A stretch of 49,506 nt of DNA from Bryobacterales bacterium (GTDB lineage Bacteria; Acidobacteriota; Terriglobia; Bryobacterales; Bryobacteraceae). The stretch is taken from contig PNAJ01000052.1 of NCBI GenBank assembly GCA_003170295.1, forward strand, positions 25,064 through 74,569. Direction: 5' to 3'. Under the pieces are notes generated by a model. It did no database searches and was not told the DNA's origin. It saw only the letters and a program-made list of their open reading frames with translations. A program made the translations under genes and the position numbers. Shown one piece after another: positions 42,245-49,506 of the stretch (position 1 is its first letter; the number at the start of each line of letters is the position of its first letter).

Positions 42245-43662
42245 AATGCCCCCAATGCGGCCCTTGGCGCCTTCCAAAAGGCTGTAGCCGGCTTCGTCAT
42301 CGCGCCCTCTTTCAGCGCGAACAACTGATTCCGATTCGCAATAAACAGTGCTCCGTTCGCGGGCACCGGAGTCGAATACACCGAGCTCCCCATGTTGTAC
42401 TCGCCAATAACCGTTTTAGTCTTGCCATGCTTTAGCACCGCGATGTCGCCGTCTTCGTCGCCTAGATAAACATAATCGCCGATGATCATGGGCGATCCCC
42501 ACACTGCCGCCAGCATGTCATGCTGCCACAATTCCTTCCCGGTCGCGACATCTAAACAGTGCAAAAACCCACTAAAATCCGAGTAATAGAGCAGTCCGTC
42601 CTTAATCGCACCCGTCGAAACGCTGCGCCGGATTTTATCGAAATGCCAGATCCGTCCCGACACCGTGATATCGCCCCGCTTGGTCGCATCGATCGCATAT
42701 AGACGCCCGACGCCTTCTCCATGTTCCGGGTCCTGCCCATTGGCGATATAAACTTTGTTCTGATAAATCACCGGAGTGCTGATCACTTCATTGCGAGTCT
42801 TCGGCCACACCGAATCTTTCGGATTCATATCGAATTCCCAAAGCTTCTTTCCAGTGGTAGCCTCGTAACCGCGCACATATCCGTCGCCCTGTCCGATCAC
42901 GACCTGCACCACATCGCCGATCTTTCCCACCGCGGGCGACGACCACTGCCCGTGCAGAATTTTGTCGTGAACCGAGTTCTCTTCCCACTTCAATTTCCCT
43001 GTCTTTTTATCGACCGCGATAATCGACGGAGCATTGGGCGATGGAATGTGCACATGGCTCTCATCCTGACCATTCGATGTGCTTACAAACAGCAAATCGC
43101 CATAAGTAACCGGCGATGAGTTCGACATATTATGCGGCTGTGAACCGACCTCTTCCATCATGTCGAACTTCCAGTTCACCTTCGCATGCGTGCCGTCGCC
43201 TTTAGTGTCGAGACACATAATCTCGCAGCGATTCGTGACGTAATAGAGCTTGTCGCCTTCGATCAGAGGCGACGAACAAATACCTTGAAAAGGCCAGTCA
43301 TTCGCGCGCCCCGATGCGAGTTTCGCATTGGCCTGCTGCCATAAAAACTGCCCGTCCGATTCACGAAACGCCATCAACACTCCGCGATCGCCCGGCTCCT
43401 TCGGATCGCGCACCAGTTCATTATTCGTGCCGACGTAAACCTGTCCGCCCGCAACAACTGGATTCCCGTAACTCTGCGACCCAAGCTGGGCCACCCACTT
43501 CACATTTTTTCCCGTCTTGACATCCCAACTGGTCAGGACGTGTTGCGACGAAACCATATTCCTATCAGGAGTTCCGCCCCACATAGGCCAATCGCCGATG
43601 CCCGGATCGGACGCGATCAAACAAACTACCACCGCAATGAAAGCTAATAAAGTGCGAATCAT
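42241..43662 (-). CDS. Secreted PQQ-binding-like beta-propeller protein
   Basis: A 473-residue exported protein (signal MIRTLLAFIAVVVCLIA). Repeated blades of the PQQ/quinoprotein type are evident (TGKLKWEENS, TGKKLWEFDMNPKD, TGKELWQHDM, DGQFLWQQAN), each ending in a Trp-containing strand. Ligands for PQQ and a calcium ion were not identified, so it may be a structural relative of the BamB/quinoprotein type and not a dehydrogenase. It follows a second PQQ protein after 9 bp and has an AGAGGAAATC start signal. Confidence 0.9.
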   Translation of the reverse strand: MIRTLLAFIAVVVCLIASDPGIGDWPMWGGTPDRNMVSSQHVLTSWDVKTGKNVKWVAQLGSQSYGNPVVAGGQVYVGTNNELVRDPKEPGDRGVLMAFRESDGQFLWQQANAKLASGRANDWPFQGICSSPLIEGDKLYYVTNRCEIMCLDTKGDGTHAKVNWKFDMMEEVGSQPHNMSNSSPVTYGDLLFVSTSNGQDESHVHIPSPNAPSIIAVDKKTGKLKWEENSVHDKILHGQWSSPAVGKIGDVVQVVIGQGDGYVRGYEATTGKKLWEFDMNPKDSVWPKTRNEVISTPVIYQNKVYIANGQDPEHGEGVGRLYAIDATKRGDITVSGRIWHFDKIRRSVSTGAIKDGLLYYSDFSGFLHCLDVATGKELWQHDMLAAVWGSPMIIGDYVYLGDEDGDIAVLKHGKTKTVIGEYNMGSSVYSTPVPANGALFIANRNQLFALKEGAMTKPATAFWKAPRAALGAL

Positions 43663-43671
43663 GATTTCCTC

Positions 43672-45873
43672 TTAGTTCGCTGTCAACTTCAGATTATCGA
43701 GATACAACCCAAACGGCGCAGCCGCGAAAATGCCGGGCGCGCCTTCCTTATTTCCAATGGGATCGATCTTTTCGATCATCCAATCGGCGGGCTCCGCTTG
43801 CCCCACCGGCCAGGCCTTTCCGCGAGCCCTGACTTTTCCGTCCGGCATATTTTCAACCCGCAATTTCAGGCGATACCACGCATCCGGTTTCCATTCGAAG
43901 GGCACGGAAACGGTGCGCTGAATTTCGGGTTCCCAGGGCTCGATTTTCAATTTTTGCTCGTTTCCGTAGAGCGCCAAAGTATAGCGCTGCGCGGTTAGGC
44001 CGATATCGCCCATTTGGCGGCGTTTCATGTTGACGCGGACATCGCCTTCGAAGGTGTAATTTGACCAATCGGTTGGTCCAATAAACATGCGAATACGGCT
44101 AAATAAGGTCTCGTCGGGGGCCTTCTGGAGCACTTTTTGGTCATTTAAGGTCACTACAGTGAACTTTCCAGCCGTGGCATTCACCCATCCGGCGGGCGCG
44201 CCGCCGTCCGGTATTTCATCGAACGTTTCGGTCCACGGTAGCGGGTGAATCACGCGTGCCCTTGCCTCGCCTTTGAGCGCGCCGGACGTCGCCACGATCA
44301 AACCCGCTTGCGTAGGATCGTTCGATACGGTAAACGATCCGCCCGCCACGGTTCCCTTTAGTCCCGTTAAGGACCAAGTCGCGGAATTGTCTTCGCGCAG
44401 AAATCGTCCTTTATCGTCAAATAAGCGCGCATGCAGTTTTACGGTTTGGCCGGGATTTAGAACCAGCTCGGTCGGCTCGACTTGCAGGTACGCCGGAGCG
44501 CCTTCACCTTTTTCAGCCGGTTCATCGATTGCGGTTCCCTTTAATGCGGCTGCTTTCTTGGGTCCGATCGCATAGACGGCGTCGCTCGAAACGAAAAACA
44601 CGCGCCCATGCGATACCGCCGAGCCGGCCAAGATCTGTTCCGGGCCCTCTTCGGCGCTGCAACAGCTATATTTGCTGTTTGGCATCTCGACTTCGCTCAG
44701 GATCTCGGCTCGATCGGAATGCGGCTTCAGAATGAAAAACTTTCCGCTCTCGGTGCCGACGTAAATTTTCCCGTCGGCCAGCACTGGCGGAGCCTTCTGC
44801 ACTGTACCGAGCTGCTGCTTCCACAGTTGCTTGCCTGTCACGACGTCGAAGGCGACCATCCTCGATCCGTTCTCGATCTGATAGACGCGGTCGCCATCGA
44901 CGATGGGTGACGAGAATCCGCCTAGGAATCCTTCGAATTTCCACTTGAACGTTTTGATCTCGCCTTTTTGCGATCCATCGATGGCCGCGACCATCCCCAT
45001 GTCTGTCGAATCGAGATTCTCATCGCCATGCGAAATGATGACGGTGTTTCCCATCACCGCGACGCCGGTATTGATGCCTCGTTTCGCGATGACGATGCCC
45101 CAGACTTTTTCGCCGGTCTGCGGCTTCATTGCGTACACGCCTCCATCGCCGATTCCGCAGATCAGCAGGCGCTGCCCGCCGATGGTCGCGATCATGGGAG
45201 CGCCATAGGCTGTGTCATAGGGCCGGCCGCCGGGAGTTGAGATCCAGACGATGTCTCCCGTCTTTTTATTCATCGCGATGAAGCGATGCGAACGGTTTGC
45301 CATGGTGCCCCAGGTGGACACGGGCGAGCTGACGATGACAAGATCGCCATCGATGAGCGGAGACATAGTGCGTCCGCCGTGCGTGGTGAACGCGCCGAAT
45401 TCCTCGCCTACCGAGCGGCTCCAGAGGAGCTTGCCATCCTTAGATAAGGCCACGAGCGTGGCGCCGACGCCGAACGCGTACACGTTACCCGTTTCCGTAT
45501 CTACCGCGGGAGATGCCCATCCGACGCGATGCGCGGGGGCGTCGCTCTGAAATATGTTGAATTTGTATTCCCAGATCACCTTGCCGGTATCGGGATCGAG
45601 GCACATGACGCGCTCCTGCTCCTCGGCGCCGCGTCCGGAGGGATTTTGCACGTATAGATGATTTCCCATGACGACCGGGGCGGAACGGCCGCCGTACGGC
45701 ACGCGCCAGAGCAGATTTTCGCCTTGCAGCGACCATTTTTCGGGCAAGTTTTTCTCCAGCGAAACGCCGTCGCGATTGGGGCCGCGCTGGTCCGGCCAAT
45801 CGCCCAGCAAGACACGGCGCTGGGCCATTGCGGATACACTGAGTGAAAGAATTATGAGGGACTTTTTCAGCAT
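43672..45873 (-). CDS. Large secreted PQQ-propeller protein with C-terminal LamG-like/DUF1080-like domain
   Basis: A 733-residue exported protein (signal MLKKSLIILSLSVSAMA). The first 450 residues form a PQQ-like propeller (ENLLWRVPYGGRSAPVVMGN, DTGKVIWEYKF, TGKQLWKQQLG). After a Gly-rich linker, an Ig-like region (VEPTELVLNPGQTVKLHARLFDDKG) leads to a C-terminal jelly-roll (WSNYTFEGDVRVNMKRRQMGDIGLTAQRY) resembling the DUF1080/LamG carbohydrate-binding fold. It leads the propeller/propeller/sialidase-like operon. Confidence 0.88.
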   Translation of the reverse strand: MLKKSLIILSLSVSAMAQRRVLLGDWPDQRGPNRDGVSLEKNLPEKWSLQGENLLWRVPYGGRSAPVVMGNHLYVQNPSGRGAEEQERVMCLDPDTGKVIWEYKFNIFQSDAPAHRVGWASPAVDTETGNVYAFGVGATLVALSKDGKLLWSRSVGEEFGAFTTHGGRTMSPLIDGDLVIVSSPVSTWGTMANRSHRFIAMNKKTGDIVWISTPGGRPYDTAYGAPMIATIGGQRLLICGIGDGGVYAMKPQTGEKVWGIVIAKRGINTGVAVMGNTVIISHGDENLDSTDMGMVAAIDGSQKGEIKTFKWKFEGFLGGFSSPIVDGDRVYQIENGSRMVAFDVVTGKQLWKQQLGTVQKAPPVLADGKIYVGTESGKFFILKPHSDRAEILSEVEMPNSKYSCCSAEEGPEQILAGSAVSHGRVFFVSSDAVYAIGPKKAAALKGTAIDEPAEKGEGAPAYLQVEPTELVLNPGQTVKLHARLFDDKGRFLREDNSATWSLTGLKGTVAGGSFTVSNDPTQAGLIVATSGALKGEARARVIHPLPWTETFDEIPDGGAPAGWVNATAGKFTVVTLNDQKVLQKAPDETLFSRIRMFIGPTDWSNYTFEGDVRVNMKRRQMGDIGLTAQRYTLALYGNEQKLKIEPWEPEIQRTVSVPFEWKPDAWYRLKLRVENMPDGKVRARGKAWPVGQAEPADWMIEKIDPIGNKEGAPGIFAAAPFGLYLDNLKLTAN

Positions 45874-45900
45874 GGAGACGTCCTGACTCTTTGAGGTTGA

Positions 45901-45943
45901 CCGCTCCCGGTGGTCGCGGTTCCATAAGAGAACGGCGGGAGCG
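45901..45943. repeat. Palindromic dispersed repeat (family A)
   Basis: CCGCTCCCGGTGGTCGCGGTTCC at the left, with the arms CGCTCCCG (45902-45909) and CGGGAGCG (45936-45943) paired. It matches the consensus of the copies at 14251 and 23176. It lies in the divergent promoter gap between a PQQ protein gene and the ankyrin gene. Confidence 0.65.
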
Positions 45944-45982
45944 AGTTCTTGAATTCGTTTCTGGGGTTCACAATACTAGATT

Positions 45983-46789
45983 ATGACGCTACTTCGTACC
46001 TTAACGTTAGCGATCCTCGCCGTTTCGCTTTTGCGAGCCGACGATCTTACCGACGATTTACTTGCCGCGACGCGTAAAGGCGACCTGGCGCACGTGAAAG
46101 CGCTGCTCGACAAGGGCGCGAGTGCCAATTCCAAATCCTCCTACGGACAGACGCCGTTGTTTTTCGCCTGCGACCGGGGCTACGTGGAAGTTGCGAAACT
46201 GCTGATCGAGCGCGGGGCGGATGTCAATGTTGAGGACACCTTCTATCACGCGACGGCGCTCACATGGGCGATACAGAACAATCATCCCGATGTGTTGAAG
46301 CTGCTGCTCGATCATGGCGCAAAGTCTCCCGCGATGGCGGTGATGATGGGGGTCCAAGAGGGGAAGCTGCAGATCGTAAAAATCGGGCTCGATAAGGGAC
46401 CCATCGACAAAGAGACTCTTTCGAGCGCCCTGGGCGCGGCCACGAAATCGAAAAACACTCAGATTATCGACATGCTGAAAGCGGCTGGCGCGACGCCGCC
46501 GGAGCCCGTCAAAACGGTTGAGCTCGACGTCGGGATTTTGCAAGGCTACGTCGGCACTTTTACGGGAGGTCGCGGAGGCACCGAATTTGAGATGACTTTC
46601 ACCGTCAAAGGCTCCACGCTCAGCGGAGTATTCAGCGGACAGCCCGCCCTGACCTACGCGCCGTCCGATAAGACCCATTTTCATAGCGTCGAATTCGAGG
46701 GGATCAACTTGGAGTTTTCGAGCGACGGGTTCAAGCTGAAGCAAGGCGGGCAAGAGATCGAGTTTAAACGAAAGGCCGTGCAGAAATGA
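45983..46789 (+). CDS. Secreted ankyrin-repeat protein
   Basis: A 268-residue exported protein (signal MTLLRTLTLAILAVSLLRA). Ankyrin repeats occupy about residues 25-145: DLTDDLLAATRKGDLAHVKALLDKGASANSK, TPLFFACDRGYVEVAKLLIERGADVN, and TALTWAIQNNHPDVLKLLLDHGAK. The C-terminal part is beta-rich (TFTGGRGGTEFEMTFTVKGSTLSGVF). It likely binds a partner outside the cytoplasm. Its stop (46787-46789) overlaps the ATG of the next PQQ-type gene. Confidence 0.87.
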   Translation: MTLLRTLTLAILAVSLLRADDLTDDLLAATRKGDLAHVKALLDKGASANSKSSYGQTPLFFACDRGYVEVAKLLIERGADVNVEDTFYHATALTWAIQNNHPDVLKLLLDHGAKSPAMAVMMGVQEGKLQIVKIGLDKGPIDKETLSSALGAATKSKNTQIIDMLKAAGATPPEPVKTVELDVGILQGYVGTFTGGRGGTEFEMTFTVKGSTLSGVFSGQPALTYAPSDKTHFHSVEFEGINLEFSSDGFKLKQGGQEIEFKRKAVQK

Positions 46790-48261
46790 ATCGCGCCGGT
46801 ACTGTATTTTTGAACATCGCAGACGGGGCGAAAAATGGGGACAGACCGCTCTGTCAACCGGCGTCGGGGTGTGAATTATTCGCGAGGAAACGGTGGTGCC
46901 TTGGGACAGAGAGGTCAGTCCCCATTTTTCGCACGCTTGTGACGCTTTGTGTTCTGGCCACGACTGCGTGGGCTGCGAATTGGCCTACATTCCGGGGGCC
47001 GAATGGGTCGGGAGTCGCGGAGGGGTCTGCGCCCACAAAATGGGATGCGACGAAGAACGAAAACATCCTGTGGAAGACGCCGATTCCGGGGCTGGCGCAT
47101 TCGAGTCCCGTGGTTTGGGGCGGGAAAGTTTTCATCACCACCGCGGTTTCGAGCGATCCCTCGGCAGTTTTCAAGCACGGCCTTTATGGCGATGTCGAGC
47201 CATCGACCGACGTTTCCAAGCACACCTGGAAAGTTTACTGCCTGGATCGCGACACCGGCAAAATTTTGTGGGAACAGGTCTCGCACGAAGGCGCGCCGAA
47301 AACCAAGCGGCATCCGAAGTCGAGCCAGGCCTCTTCGACGCCGGCCACCGACGGCAAACACGTTGTCGCGTTCTTCGGCTCCGAGGGACTGTACACCTAC
47401 GATATGAACGGAAAGCTGCTCTGGAAGCAGGACCTCGGCATCCTCAACGCGGGATGGTTCTACGATCCCGATTACGAATGGGCGACCGCGAGCTCGCCGG
47501 TGATCTACAAAAATCTCGTGATCGTGCAGTGCGACATCCAGAAGAATTCGTTTATCGCGGCTTTCGACCTCGATACCGGCAAACAGGCGTGGAAAACGCC
47601 GCGCGCGGAGATTCCTTCGTGGGGCACGCCGACGATTTACGAAGGCAAGGAGCGCGCGGAGCTGGTCACGAATTCGACTAAGTCCATTCGCGGTTACGAT
47701 CCTGGGACGGGCAAGGAAATCTGGACGTTCAATATCAAGAACTCCGAAGTGACGGCCACCACGCCGATCGTCGCGAAGGATCTGATCATCATTGCGAACG
47801 GGTATCCGCCGGTGCAGCCGATTTTTGCGATTCGTCCGGGCGCGAATGGGGAATTTACGCTCAAAGAAGGTCAGGATAAAAGCGATCAGATCGCCTGGAG
47901 CAAGACTCGCGGAGGTCCGTACATGCCGACGCCGCTTGCCGCGGGGGACCTGCTTTACCTGGTGTCGAACAATGGAGTGGTGTCGGCGTACCAGATCGCG
48001 ACGGGCGAGCGCGTGTATCAACAAAGGCTCTCGCCGAATCAGGGAACGGCGCTCAGCGGGTCGCCGGTTTATGCGGATGGCAAGCTTTATTTTCCGAGCG
48101 AGGATGGGGATGTGTTCGTGGTTAAGGCGGGCGATAAGTACGAGTTGCTATCAACGAATCCGGTGGGAGAAGTGCTGATGGCGACGCCGGCGATTTCCGA
48201 TGGGACGCTTTTTATTCGGGGGGAGCATAGTGTGTTTGCCATTCGGGAGAAGGCGAAGTAG
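46786..48261 (+). CDS. PQQ-propeller protein with an N-terminus encoded by a palindromic element
   Basis: The 491-residue frame starts at ATG 46786, overlapping the ankyrin stop. From about residue 50 it reads FRTLVTLCVLATTAWAANWP, a signal peptide, then TFRGPNGSGVAEGSAPTKWD and PQQ-type blades (DTGKILWEQVSHEGAP, MNGKLLWKQDLGIL, TGKQAWKTPRAEIPSWG). The stretch coding the first ~48 residues is largely the family B palindrome (46828-46932), which lies just before the signal sequence. Either the element encodes a 48-residue lead, or the real start is a GTG near 46936 with little charged n-region. The propeller itself is intact. Confidence 0.85.
   Translation: MNRAGTVFLNIADGAKNGDRPLCQPASGCELFARKRWCLGTERSVPIFRTLVTLCVLATTAWAANWPTFRGPNGSGVAEGSAPTKWDATKNENILWKTPIPGLAHSSPVVWGGKVFITTAVSSDPSAVFKHGLYGDVEPSTDVSKHTWKVYCLDRDTGKILWEQVSHEGAPKTKRHPKSSQASSTPATDGKHVVAFFGSEGLYTYDMNGKLLWKQDLGILNAGWFYDPDYEWATASSPVIYKNLVIVQCDIQKNSFIAAFDLDTGKQAWKTPRAEIPSWGTPTIYEGKERAELVTNSTKSIRGYDPGTGKEIWTFNIKNSEVTATTPIVAKDLIIIANGYPPVQPIFAIRPGANGEFTLKEGQDKSDQIAWSKTRGGPYMPTPLAAGDLLYLVSNNGVVSAYQIATGERVYQQRLSPNQGTALSGSPVYADGKLYFPSEDGDVFVVKAGDKYELLSTNPVGEVLMATPAISDGTLFIRGEHSVFAIREKAK
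46828..46932. repeat. MITE-like palindromic element (family B), copy 2
   Basis: Terminal arms of 28 nt at 46828-46855 (GCGAAAAATGGGGACAGACC then GCTCTGTC) and 46905-46932 pair at 26 of 28 positions, enclosing 49 bp. The arms match copy 1 at 39668-39776 closely. The copy lies within the coding frame of the PQQ-type gene at its signal peptide. Confidence 0.8.
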
Positions 48262-48274
48262 ATAGAACGTTGGT

Positions 48275-48280
48275 TATAAT
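48275..48280 (+). promoter_or_regulatory. Consensus -10 box, candidate leaderless promoter for the toxin-antitoxin pair
   Basis: A perfect TATAAT is followed by six bases and then ATG at 48287. No clear -35 box precedes it. The same spacing occurs at 3650 and 19710. Confidence 0.5.
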
Positions 48281-48286
48281 GAAGTC

Positions 48287-48472
48287 ATGGCGGAGCGCGA
48301 TTTGGACTTCACGGAAGCCGTCCCGATGACGGACGAGGAAGATGAGGAGACGCTCGCTGCGATCGATCGCGGCGTTCAGAGCGCCGACGAAGGGCGTGTC
48401 GTCCCTATCGAAGAAGTTCGCAAAAGACTTTCACTGTGGAATACAAAGTCCTCTTCTCTGAAGACGCCCTGA
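48287..48472 (+). CDS. Putative antitoxin of a ParE/RelE-type module
   Basis: A 61-residue acidic protein with MTDEEDEETLAAIDRGVQSADEGRVVPIEEVRKRLSLW, the pattern of antitoxin tails in which a helix of the form EEVRKRL precedes the toxin gene. No full DNA-binding ribbon-helix-helix is clear. It overlaps the toxin gene by 37 bp. It starts six bases after a TATAAT box. Confidence 0.75.
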   Translation: MAERDLDFTEAVPMTDEEDEETLAAIDRGVQSADEGRVVPIEEVRKRLSLWNTKSSSLKTP

Positions 48473-48729
48473 CAGACTTAGACGAGATTCTGGAGTTCAT
48501 CCGCAAGAACAACGTTGCAGCGGCTGAGAGATTCGGGAATGCTCTTCTCAATCACGTAAATCTTCTTGCCCAGTTCCCTCATATCGGCGCGCCCGTAGTG
48601 CGACGGCCCGGCATCAGAAAACTCCTTCACACTCCGATTCGGATTTACTATCGCATCGACGAAGAGCGCAAGACGGCGGAGGTGATCCATTTCTGGCACG
48701 CATCGCGAAGGCCACCCAAGTTGCCATGA
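48436..48729 (+). CDS. ParE/RelE-type toxin
   Basis: A 97-residue toxin starting at GTG 48436. It has the RelE/ParE fold pattern: VLFSEDALTDLDEILEFIRKNN, then AAERFGNALLNHVNLLAQFPHIG, the loop PGIRKLLHTPIRIYYRIDEERK, and the C-terminal VIHFWHASRRPPKLP. ParE types poison gyrase; RelE types cleave mRNA; the sequence leaves both possible. The overlap with the antitoxin gene and with the following methyltransferase gene indicates a tight operon. Confidence 0.88.
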   Translation: MEYKVLFSEDALTDLDEILEFIRKNNVAAAERFGNALLNHVNLLAQFPHIGAPVVRRPGIRKLLHTPIRIYYRIDEERKTAEVIHFWHASRRPPKLP

Positions 48730-49478
48730 TGCGAGACGACCTCCAGCGCGAAATTGAGTATCACGAGAAACTATACTCCGGCTTCGCGCAGGCGCATTTC
48801 GCCAAGCCTGCGGTTCGGGCGCTGCGCGAGCACATGGTCCGGCGGATTCTGAAGCTCACGGGGGCGGGGAAGACGTCGCGCGTGCTGAGCCTGGGCTGCG
48901 GGATCGGAGACACGGAACTGTTGCTCGCGCCGCATGTCGGCGAGCTGACCGGCCTCGATCTCTCGCCCTCCGCGATCAAGCAGGCGAGGCTCGACGGTGC
49001 GCAAATTGCGAATCTCCATTTCATCGACGGAACGCTTGAGAGCGCGCAAGTCGGACCGGCATCGTTCGACGTGGTGATTGCGATTTTCTTTCTTCATCAT
49101 CTGCCAGATACGGTCGCGGAGCTGGCTAGGCAGATCGCTACGATCCTGAAACCGGGCGGCGTTTTTTACTCGCTCGACCCGAGCCGTTATCGACTGTCGG
49201 GAGCGATCGGCGAACTGCTGATTCCGAAATTGATGGCTCGCTACCAATCGCCGAATGAGCGCCAGCTCGCGTCGGGAGCGACGGCGGAGCATTTTATAAA
49301 AGCCGGGCTCGACGCGCGATTTGAATACTACGACTTCCTTTCGACTCCGCTGGCGGGCTTGTTTCCGAGTTGGCGATTCGGGTACCGGGCGATGCGTGGA
49401 ATCGACGAGGCGTTGGTGCGGACGCCTCTGCTCAATCGCGCGAGCAGCAATTTCGAAGTGATCGCGCGCAAACGGTAA
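48726..49478 (+). CDS. Class I SAM-dependent methyltransferase
   Basis: A 250-residue methyltransferase. Motif I is VLSLGCGIGDTELLLAPHVG, followed by TGLDLSPSAIKQARL, FDVVIAIFFLHHLPDT and LKPGGVFYSLDPSR, the order of UbiE/Coq5-like small-molecule methyltransferases. The C-terminal hydrophobic stretch (FLSTPLAGLFPSWRFGYRA) may contact a membrane or lipid substrate. It overlaps the toxin gene by 4 bp. Substrate unknown. Confidence 0.9.
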   Translation: MMRDDLQREIEYHEKLYSGFAQAHFAKPAVRALREHMVRRILKLTGAGKTSRVLSLGCGIGDTELLLAPHVGELTGLDLSPSAIKQARLDGAQIANLHFIDGTLESAQVGPASFDVVIAIFFLHHLPDTVAELARQIATILKPGGVFYSLDPSRYRLSGAIGELLIPKLMARYQSPNERQLASGATAEHFIKAGLDARFEYYDFLSTPLAGLFPSWRFGYRAMRGIDEALVRTPLLNRASSNFEVIARKR

Positions 49479-49485
49479 AAGAGGG

Positions 49486-49503
49486 CCGGACCAGGGGGTC
49501 CGG
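49486..49503. repeat. Hairpin at the right edge, family C half-element
   Basis: CCGGACC and GGTCCGG separated by a short loop lie 8 bp after the methyltransferase stop. The sequence matches the GGTCCGC/GGACCAGGGGG part of the element at 16030-16125, so the window edge probably cuts another copy of that repeat. Confidence 0.5.
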
Positions 49504-49506
49504 CGC

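Overview
The window looks like a chromosomal segment of an Acidobacteriota bacterium, most like the Bryobacterales/Solibacter lineage. This is inference from the GC-rich coding, the secreted PQQ-type beta-propeller proteins, a TatT-like lipoprotein, compact operons with ATGA/TGATG start-stop overlaps, and many short palindromic repeats scattered between and inside genes. No rRNA, tRNA, CRISPR array or riboswitch was recognised.

Layout. 1-3609 (minus): O-methyltransferase, dnaG primase and rpoD sigma factor (cut by the left edge). 3662-3883: a small cysteine-containing protein. 3816-7088 (minus): Fur-type repressor, FHA-GAF-SpoIIE phosphatase and a frameshifted glycosyltransferase. 7089-9941: a hypothetical-rich stretch with a lipoprotein, a probable PD-(D/E)XK nuclease and a PepSY-like small protein. 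9942-12194: nitrilase, PaiB-like protein, an Ala/Gly/Ile-repeat membrane protein and a flavin reductase. 12257-15999 (plus): HU/IHF protein, M50 protease, two glycosyltransferases (GT2, GT4) and a prepilin peptidase. 16135-22936: TatT lipoprotein and zinc dehydrogenase (minus), then glyoxalase, threonine synthase, a lipoprotein, a geranylgeranyl-reductase-like flavoprotein, hemL and a one-domain POTRA protein. 23271-33734 (minus): sugar-type ABC transporter pair, dnaB, cyclophilin, alkyltransferase-like protein, a degenerate GH31 protein, M24 peptidase, Na+/solute symporter and a Wzt-type ABC ATPase.

33762-39557 (minus) is a phage morphogenesis cassette: small terminase candidate, large terminase, portal, scaffold-like protein, and one long ORF that joins the N-terminal half of a major capsid protein to a TIM-barrel-like structural protein. 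No integrase, lysis, tail-tube or replication genes accompany it. 39872-41028 holds an MmpS-like lipoprotein and a uracil-DNA-glycosylase-like protein between two inverted copies of a roughly 75-bp repeat. 41102-48261 holds three PQQ-propeller proteins, an Asp-box (sialidase-like) protein and a secreted ankyrin protein. The right end has a ParE/RelE-type toxin-antitoxin pair and a methyltransferase.

The most notable items are the capsid/TIM-barrel chimera, the inverted-repeat-flanked glycosylase island, palindromic elements that have become coding sequence (the Fur tail and a PQQ-protein N-terminus), a one-domain secreted POTRA protein, an orphan PD-(D/E)XK nuclease, and a recurring -10-box/6-nt/start-codon arrangement that suggests leaderless mRNAs. 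All functional calls come from reading motifs; no database search was run.
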